Positions 37,701 to 46,700 of a DNA stretch of 56,582 bases are shown piece after piece. This DNA is from Firmicutes bacterium ADurb.Bin248 (GTDB taxonomy: Bacteria > Bacillota > Clostridia > Christensenellales > CAG-138), in assembly GCA_002069725.1 (NCBI GenBank), contig MWBW01000001.1, positions 1 to 56,582 of the forward strand, written 5' to 3'. A program made the translations under genes and the position numbers. Every line of letters starts with the position of its first letter. Position 1 is the first letter of the stretch. The notes beneath the pieces are model-generated. The model had not been told where the DNA came from and made no database searches. It worked only from the letters and a program-made list of their open reading frames with translations.

Positions 37701-40700
37701 ATCGAACTTCATCGTCGGTGGCAGCGTCAACGTCGATTCGAAGCTCAATCCGTACGGCGCGCTGCCGGGCGATTGCATGGCGTATGCCGAAACGGGCACA
37801 TCCTACGGGCTGCGGCTCTCCTTCCTCAGCGGCGACGCGAACGCGGTGAGCGCGGGCACGCAGACGGAAAACCTCGCCTATATTTCCTCGAGCAACATCG
37901 CGGCCGAAGGCAACCTCGGCGTGATCGCGACGAGCGTCGCCACCGCCAAGGCGGAGGTGCTCGACGATTCCCTCGCCAGCATTTCCGGCATCAAGCTGTG
38001 CGTGACGCGCGCGAGCTCGGATATCGCGGATACCGTCAAGGCTTATCTCGCGGGCGGCGGCACAACCATCAGCGCCGCGAACGTGCTCGTGCAGGCGAGC
38101 GGCACGGCGCGCGCGAACACGGGCGTCATGCCCCCGCAGGTATCGGTGAGCCTCGCAAACGGCACCAGCGTCAGCGGCACGGCGGAGATACGCAACGTTT
38201 ACACCGAGGCGTATATCGCAAGCGGCGTGACGGTCCGTGCCGGCGAGTGCCTGACGGTGGACGCGGCGCAGAGCGTCCGGGCGCGCGTGGACTGCGCCTA
38301 TTCCGCGAGCTATTCGGCCATTCAGCTCGGCGGCTACGCGCTGCTCGCCAAGGTTACGCAGGCCGAGGCGAAGGCATACATCGACGGCAGCGTCGAGGCG
38401 GAGGATTCCATCACACTCTGCGCGTCGAGCGACGTCGAGGAGCTCAACGTCTCCTATGAGGCGCTGGCGGCCTCCCTCTTCAGCGGCAGCGCCAACTCCT
38501 ATGCGCAGGCGAAGGTGCTCAGCCAGAAGGCGTACGCCCAGGTGGGCGGGAACGCGCGGCTTGTGGCGATCGAGGGCGATGTGAGCATAAGCGCAGCCAC
38601 CTCCTCCAACGTCAATTCCGCCATCTACAGCACGAACTATTCCGGGCTGACCACGGGCGGGCAGATTTCGGCATACTCCTATGTCAAGCGCGATACGCGC
38701 GTCGGCATCGGAGACGGCGCGCTGATCGAATCCCGCTACGGCAGCGTGTTCATCGAGGCGAAGGCCGATTATGCGACGATCAATGCCCGCGCGCGGGATG
38801 AAAACGGTTCCCTCGTGAGCGTCGGCACGGGCCCCAAGGCGACGTCGGATATCGAGAGCACCACGTATGCCATCGTCGGCGCGGCGACCATAAAGGCGAT
38901 CTTCGGGGCGCTCAACATCATTGCCGATTCCTACAGCAACGTCGCCGCCACGGCTTACCGCAACATGAAGAGCTTCGCGGGCGACAATACGTCAAGCGCC
39001 TACATCACCGCCCGGGAAACCGTGAAAACCGTTCTCGGCGCGGATGCGGACGGCGCCGCTACGGCGGATCGGGCTTTCATGCTCGGCAAGAATACGATCA
39101 TCCGCGCCTACATCACCGACCAGACGCTGCATGCCTACGCGTATTCCTACACCATCGCGGCCGGTTCGAAGACGGAGGCCGACTCCGTGCTCTCCGTCTA
39201 CAACGACGTGGACGCGCGCGTGGGCAACGCCTATGCCGGCGGCGTGGACACGCTCACGATCGAGGCCAAGCAGATCAAGCTCAACGCGCACGCCGAAAGC
39301 TACTCGATCATCAACGCGGGCGTCACGGGCAAGGTGTTCGCGACCTCGACCATCAACGGCTACTCGTATGTGGACGTCGCAATAGGCTCCAAGGCGGAGC
39401 TTGCGGGCGAAACGGTGAAGATCGAAGCCTACGCGCCCACGTTCGAGACGGGTACGGTGTTCAAAGAGGCGACGGCAGTCGCGAACACCGTCATCAGTTG
39501 GATCACCCGCACCATAAAGAAGGTTTCCGAGTGGATTGAGAAGAAGGTCTCGAAGATCCCGCTCATAGGCTGGCTCATCAAGAAGATCGTCCATACGATC
39601 GTCGAGTGGATCACCGAGGTCATCAAGGTCATCACCTATTCCGATTCCGTGAGCACGACGGACGGCTCCTTGGATTCGCAAAGCGACCTTGCCGCGGGCG
39701 TGTCTGTCGCCGAAGGCGCGAAGGTGCACCTCGGCGGCGCGGCCGCGGGGATGTGGATCGACGTGCGCGAGGACGGCGCGGTCTGGACCGCCGGCCTCGA
39801 CAACGACTATAACGGCGATCCCGACGCGTTCCATGCGCTGGAGCACGGGCAGATGAAGCTCGGGCCGATCTATAACAACGACCCCGGCACGCTGACGATC
39901 ACCGTGCGCAACGGAGCGCTCCACAGCGCGAGCGCCTTCACGACCTACTGGAACACGTATCTGCCCAGCGTGGTCATCAACAATTATTCCGATTTCGACC
40001 TGGTGTTCGACGAACTTCGGGTCGCCAACCCCGCCGCCATCGCGCCCGAGGTGCACGCCGCTTCGAACAGCGGCTATCAGCCCGTGCAGGTCTACGCGGA
40101 CGAGGTGCCCGTCATCGTCATCACCTCGGCGGGCGGCGGCGACGTGGTGTTCACAAAAACCGTCGAGAACGTGCGAGGCTCCGTCACGATCCGTATGACG
40201 GGGAGCGAACCGGGCGACATCTACGCCATCCACGACACGACGGGCAGCGCGCTGCGCGTGAACACGCTCACGATCTCCGGCGCGCGCAACATAGGCAAAG
40301 GGCCCGCGGATAAGCTCATACTGGAATTCTACAACGCGTTTGCCAAGCCCGCGGAATACGCGCCCGGCACGGGCAGGCTCGTGCGCGTGGGCGAAGAAGC
40401 GCGCGCGTCCCGGATGGACGTCGAGGCGGGCGGCGCGGTCTACATTTCCATCGCCCTCGTGGTGGACCTCGGCGAAATCGACCTGACCGGCACGACCATC
40501 CTGGCGCACGTCGAATCCCTCCATCTTGAGACGCCCAGGCTCACCGTCGAAAGGATCAGGGGCGGCGGCGAGGTCTACATCGAGCAGAAGCAGACGCGCA
40601 TCCGTTATACGGACGTTTCGCGGATCGCGGGCGCGGACATCGCCTCCATCAGCTTCCCCAACGGCTCGATGGCTTTCGTGGCGTGTTATCCCGAGGCGGG

Positions 40701-43700
40701 CTCGGGCGTGCTTTCGGACACGCTCGTGCAGATCCCCGGCACGGACTACTGGTATTCGCCAAAGACGGGCATGGTCAGCGTCAACGCCCCGGACTTCGAG
40801 TTTTACGCGAGCACGCTGGGCACGGCGGTCGTCAGCGACGACTACACGACCTACCAACTGCCCAACAACGTGACCGTCACCATACTCAACAGCACCGGCA
40901 GGATCGTGAGCGTTTCGCACCTTGCGGCGGGCTCCGGCGGCGCGGATGCGGTCTACCAGCTCAGCGATTTCGCGGCAAGCTTCGACGCTGCGGGCAACCT
41001 CGTCATCACCTTGCCCGCCACCGCCGAGGGCGCCACGGGCACGTCCGTCACGATCGACAAGGCTACGGGCGAAATGACGATGAAGATCGCCTCCAACGGC
41101 GACACGATCTACATCCGCCGCGCGGCGGACAGCCTCGGCTGGGAACTGCCCAACGGCATCATCGTCTACTTCAAGTCCGCGTTCGTACAAAACGGCAAAA
41201 TCGTCGAGGCGACGTGGATCGGCAAAAAAGGACTGAACGATCTGTACGTGCTCGAGGACCTCAACGACGCCGCGCGCACCTGCTTCCACGTGGTCGAGCT
41301 GAATCCCGGCGACGCGGAGAACGCGTTTGTCAACGCTTACCTCTGCACGAGAACGCAGATCATTTCCCTTGTTAGCGGCGGAACGGTAATCTATTCGGAT
41401 ATCATCGACGAGGCGGTCAACCTGTTCAACGCCGCCGTATCCGAGTTGGATTTCAACGCGCTGGGCCTCGCCTTCGCCAAGATCTACAAGACCGACGGCG
41501 ATGGAAAGCCGACGAGCGAGATCGACATCGACAAGACCTATAACACGCTCGGGACCGCCAACGCAAACGCGATACGCAGCGCGCTCGCGACGCTGCTCCA
41601 GGGCGTCGCTTCAACGCTCACGGAAAACCTGACCATCGACCTCACGGGATTCGATCTGATCATACGGGTCACGGGCGGCGGCGCGAGCTTCACCGTAACC
41701 AGGCTTTCCGTCGGCTACAGCATAACGGATGCGCTCCTGCCCGCCGGCACCGCGCCGACGACGGGATCTGCGCAGAAGAACGTTTCCGGCAGCGGGACCC
41801 CGTTCGACTATACGGGCAGCTTTGCCGGGGCCGACGCAATCAGCCGGGAGGGCGACCTGAGCGGGAGGAGCGCATACGGCTACGTGCTCGACGAGGGCGC
41901 GCTCAAGGGGCAGACGGTCGTCCGCCACGACGGGACATCCTCGGCCCCCGCCACATACGAGCTCCGCACGCCGCAAAAGAGCACCGCGCTCACCCGGATG
42001 GGGAGCAGGGAGAACCGGAACGCGGGCGGCGCGCTCGTGAGCGTCACGACGATCTACTCCTGCACGGTCGGCGGGATCGGCACCGTCTATTTCGCGCTCA
42101 CGGTCGACGCCTCGAACAAGGATTTGAGCGCGCTTTCCGCCTTCACCCTCGCGTCGGCAGGCTCCGGCGAAACCGTCGTCGAAACGGACGGCGACGGCAA
42201 ATATACGATCAAAACGATGAACGGCGGCTATGTCGTCGTCAACGGGAATTACCGCTTCATAGACGATGCCGGGGATATCATGAGCGCTTCGGCGATACTC
42301 TACCTCACGCAGGACGCCGTGGCCGTCTATCCGGACGGCAGGGTCGGCGTCGTGGCCGTGGAGGGCGGCACGGTGGAGGTCGATCCCGTCACGGGCGAGC
42401 GCATATACACGGCGGCGAAGATCGCCATCGCGCCCACGCTCACCCAGAAGAAGGACGCCGACGGCAAACCGGTGTATTCGGCCATCTCGTACTATTACAG
42501 CAAGAGCGACGCGAGCCTTCGGATGACTTACGCGGAATATCTCGCGTGGGCCGCCGCGGACAGGGATGCCGACGCCGCGTATCAGGCGGCCGTCGACGCG
42601 CGCGCGGCCGAGCTTGAAGATGCCGTCGCACTCGAACGCGAGAACCTCGAGAAACTGGGCCTGCATATGAGCGACTGGGAGGAGAGCCTGTTCCGCATCC
42701 GGTACGTTTATACGATCGCGCTGCCTGCGCTCGTCTATCAGGTGCCGGATTGGTTCCGCAACAACGACTATTCCACCGAGTACGACAAAGTCAGCGGGCT
42801 GCCGGTATACAGCGTTTACAAGGATTATCCCAACACCGAGCTCGACTACTACCAGCTCAGCGACATGTCCTACTTTGGGCTGCTGGAAGCCAGAGCCGCG
42901 GGCTACGACGCGGACGATCACCTGACGCAGGCGCAGTACGACGCGCTCTCAAGCTGGCTCAAGCACCTTTTCACGCCTATATACAAGAGCGTGTACAACT
43001 ACATCGACGGCACCGTGATCATCTCGCCCGACGGGGACGACGCGCTCGGCGCGTATGTGACGTTTGTTTCCGGCAAGGATACCGCGTCCTTCGCGCTGCC
43101 CAAAGATGAGCTCGGGCGCGGCATCATAGACAAGTATGTCCGCATTGCGGCGGTGAAGGACGCCGCGAGCGGGCAGTACACGAAGTTTGAAATCGTTTAC
43201 CTCGGAGAAAGCGGCCGCGAGCGCGCGAAATACGACGGCGAGGCCTTCCGCCTCAGCGAGGGAAAGAGCGCGTACGACGGCGCGGACGTGTGGTCCGCCT
43301 ACGCGCCCGCGTTGCGGGGCGGCGAGAACGACCTCGTCGTAAGCTACGGCCGGGGCATGATGGTGAAGTTCCTCGAGGTGATGTCCGGCGTCTATACGAC
43401 CGTTGACAGCGTCATTTCGGATATGTCCTCCGGCAGGTGGGACTACGCGGCCGCGCTGTACTTCACGGACGGCGCGGACAATCCCACGCTGCTTGAGAAG
43501 AGCGACGCGTACTATGAATACGACCGTATCGGCGACATGTTCATCCGCCTTTCGGCAAAGCCTGAAAGCGGCGTCGAAGGCACGGATTACTTCAAGGCCG
43601 TGATGATCACCGACCCGAACGACGGGGACGCCATGATGCTCGCCATACTTGTGGATGTGACGCTGCCCGCGAGGCTCCGGGCGCTTTCCCCCGCGCGCAC

Positions 43701-46700
43701 GTTCTTCGTGCTCGCCGACGGGGACACGCTCGGAAGCAGCGACGGTTACGAGGATCTGGTGCTCATGAAGAGCTCCTCCTCCGCGCTGCCGCAGGAAATC
43801 GCCATGAGCGGCATCATCGAATCCATGGAAACCTCGGGGAAGAAGGTCGTCATCGTCGTCGAGAGCGCGGGCGAAACCTGGATCGGCTCCGCTCCGGCGG
43901 GCCGCCGCGACATCTATGCGGACGAACTGCACTTCTACGTCAACGGGAGCCTGAGCTCCATCGGCACGGGCGCGGACCACGTGTCCATAGGCTCCTTCAG
44001 CGCGGACAACGAAGCCATACTCATGTACATATACGGGTATGACCCGAGCGGCCTGACGGCCCCCGCCTACACGGGCAGCGCGTACATCGACGCGTACGAC
44101 GACCTGATCCTCTATTCGGGCAGGCTCGGCGCGGGGAGCCTCATCGAATATCACCTGTTCGGCGGCTCCGACATCGCGCTGCTCGACACGGAGATTTCCG
44201 GCTCGGTGCGGATTACGGACGAGGGCGGCGGCGTCAGCGGCGTCGTCATCGGCACAAACGGGGAGAGCGGGGACCTCGGCGGCGTGAAGCTCGCGGGCGG
44301 CGCGCTCGACATCGACGTCGAAGGGGACATCGTGATCGACAAGCTCGAGCTGACGGATTCCGCGCGGCTGCTCACGCGCACGGCGGCGGGGGCCATACGC
44401 CACGCGGGGGACGACAGTTATATCTATGCCGAAACGGGCAGCGCCGTCGTGCTCAGCGCGGCGAAAGACATCGGCGAGGCCGCGCGGCGTTTGGCGCTCG
44501 ACGTGCCCGAAGCGCTCGCCGTTTCCATAGAGCATGCGGCGAACCTCTACATCGCGGCGCTGGAGCTCGCGGGCGGCGTGCCCTTCGCGCGGACATATCC
44601 CGCCCCTCCCGCGCAGGACGGCGGGCGCGACGGGAACGGCAATGCGGCTTCCGGCGACGCCGCGGGCGGCGCGGGCGACGAAACGCTCGGTGTCGTGCTC
44701 GGCGGCCAGACGCCCGAAGAGCTTGCCCAAAGGCTCCTCGCAGGCTGCGCGGACGACAGGGAGAAGTGGATACTGACCCTGAGCGAAACGGGCCTTGAAA
44801 GCTATATCGCAGCGGTCATGGCGCAGACGGCTCCATCCCCCGACCTTCTCACAAAGGAAGCCCTCGCGGCGCTTCTCAACCGCGCGGTGCCGCCGGGCGG
44901 CGCGCAATGGACGCCCGCGACGCTTGCCGAGAAGACGGAGGCTGAGATCGCGGCGCTGCTCAAGGGTGCCTTCGAGTTGAAGGATGCGGCGAGCGCGGCG
45001 TACGCTCTCGCCGACGAGGACATCCGCGGCGCGCTGACGCTGCTGGTCGGCAGCGAGGCGTTTGAGCGCAACGGCGCGGACGGCCTCGGCGCGCTGATCG
45101 CGACGCTGCTCACCGACGAGGAAATCGCGGATCTCATCGATTCCGCGTGGGACGGCGCGGCCTATCCCGCGAGCGCGCCTCCCGACGCGCCCGCAAGGGA
45201 GTTCGGCCTGCATATCGGCGAGAGCACGGGCGCGTGTTATATAAGCAACGAGGGCGGCATCGCGATCGTACAGGAGCGTGGCGTCTTCACCGCGGGCGCG
45301 ATCGAAAGCCGCCGCGGCGATGTGCGCATATCCGTGGTATCGGGCGACATCGAGGCCGCGGCCGTGAGCGCGGAGCATCCCGCCAACATCGCGGCGCGCA
45401 ACATCGACCTTACGGCGTTCGGCTCCATCGGCGCGAAGTCCCCGCTCGTCGTCGATCAAAGGGACAACAGGATCGTCCCCGTCGCCGGCGTGACGAAGCC
45501 TTTTGCAAAAACCGCGCCCGATACGGGGTATGGCGGCGTAAGCCTCGTATACGCGGCGGATCTCGACGGCCTCGGCGATCCCATCGACGGCACCTGGAGC
45601 TGGAGGCTCGAGGTCCGTATCGAATACAGATGGATACGCCGCTACTTTGTGGCAAACGCCACGCGGCTCGACGCCGGGGCGGGCGCTTCCATCGCCGTAC
45701 GCGAGCTGGACGGGGACCTCGGGCTGGGCGTCGTCACGGCGGGCGGAAGCGTCGCGCTCGGCGCGGATGCGGATATCCTCGACGCGCGCACGGCCTCACA
45801 AAAGGCCGCCGGGCAAAGGAACATAAATTCGTCCGGCGCAATGACGATCGTTTCCGACAACGGCGCGCTCGGGGCGTCCGGAAGCCCCGTCGCGGTGCGC
45901 GCGGACGCGGGCATGGCCGTCACATGCGCCGGGGGCGCGTATGTCGACGCGGGGGGCAGCCTCGGGATCGACCTTACGAGCGGCACGGGGGATGTTTGGC
46001 TCAATGCGCAAGCGGACCTCAACCTCATAAGCCATGGAGGCGCGGCGCTCTCCGGCGGCGCGTTCGCGGGCGGTTCGATTTCGATCGCGGCCGCGGGGGA
46101 CATTGGCTCCGGGGAGACGCCCTTCGACGTGGATACGGATATGCTGCGCTCCGGCGGCACGCTTTCGCTCTCGGGCGCTGGCGTGTTTGTGCGGGAGCTT
46201 ACGGGTGACGTCGCATTGAAGAGGCTCGCGGCCTCGGGCGACGCGAAACTCACCGTGCCGGGCGCGCTTACGGCGGCTCCCGGGAGCGACGGTACGCTCG
46301 AGGCGGCGCTCGCGGCGCAGCTTGCCGTCAACGGCGCGAGAACCGCCCTCGACAAGGCGCAGGCGGACGCGACGGTATACGACCAATACGCCTCCGGGCT
46401 CGAGGCCGCGGCCGCCGTCAAGGAGAAGGCGAAACGCGAGGCCGAACGGCTCGAGGCGGACGCGCTCGCGGCCCTGCTTGCCGCCAAGGCGGCGAACACC
46501 GCGCGCCCCATCGCGGAAATCGAGGCGGATATTCAGGCCAAGCGCGACGCTCTTGCTGCGCTCGACCCGGCCGACCCGGATTATGCGGCGCACGCGCAAA
46601 CGCTCTGGAATGAGCTCAACGCCCTCTATAACGAACTCACGACGGCAAGGGAACTCCAGCGCCTCCAGGATATCGCGCAGGCGGCATACGATCCGCTGCA

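Larger units (their letters stand above)
24190..39429 (+). repeat. Long array of LktA-like Gly/Ala/Val repeats
   Basis: Residues about 1519-6598 are built from degenerate units. In the clearest stretch (about 30640-31700) the unit is 52-55 residues. Its form is G-T-A-G-V-G followed by alternating hydrophobic strands (for example AGVGATVVVLVFNKTV), then A-x-I/V-G, a turn, V-x-A-x-G, I-x-V-x-A, and a helix-like linker. The units are diverged at DNA level, so this is an old protein repeat rather than a recent DNA duplication. The pattern suggests a beta-helical or trimeric-fibre-like filament. Insertions interrupt it at about 25057-27320, 28020-28320 and 31700-32340. Confidence 0.7.

Noticed and set aside
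24190..39429. Possible CRISPR or tandem DNA repeat array
   Set aside because: The repetition is at protein level with strongly diverged DNA; no identical repeats with unique spacers are visible.
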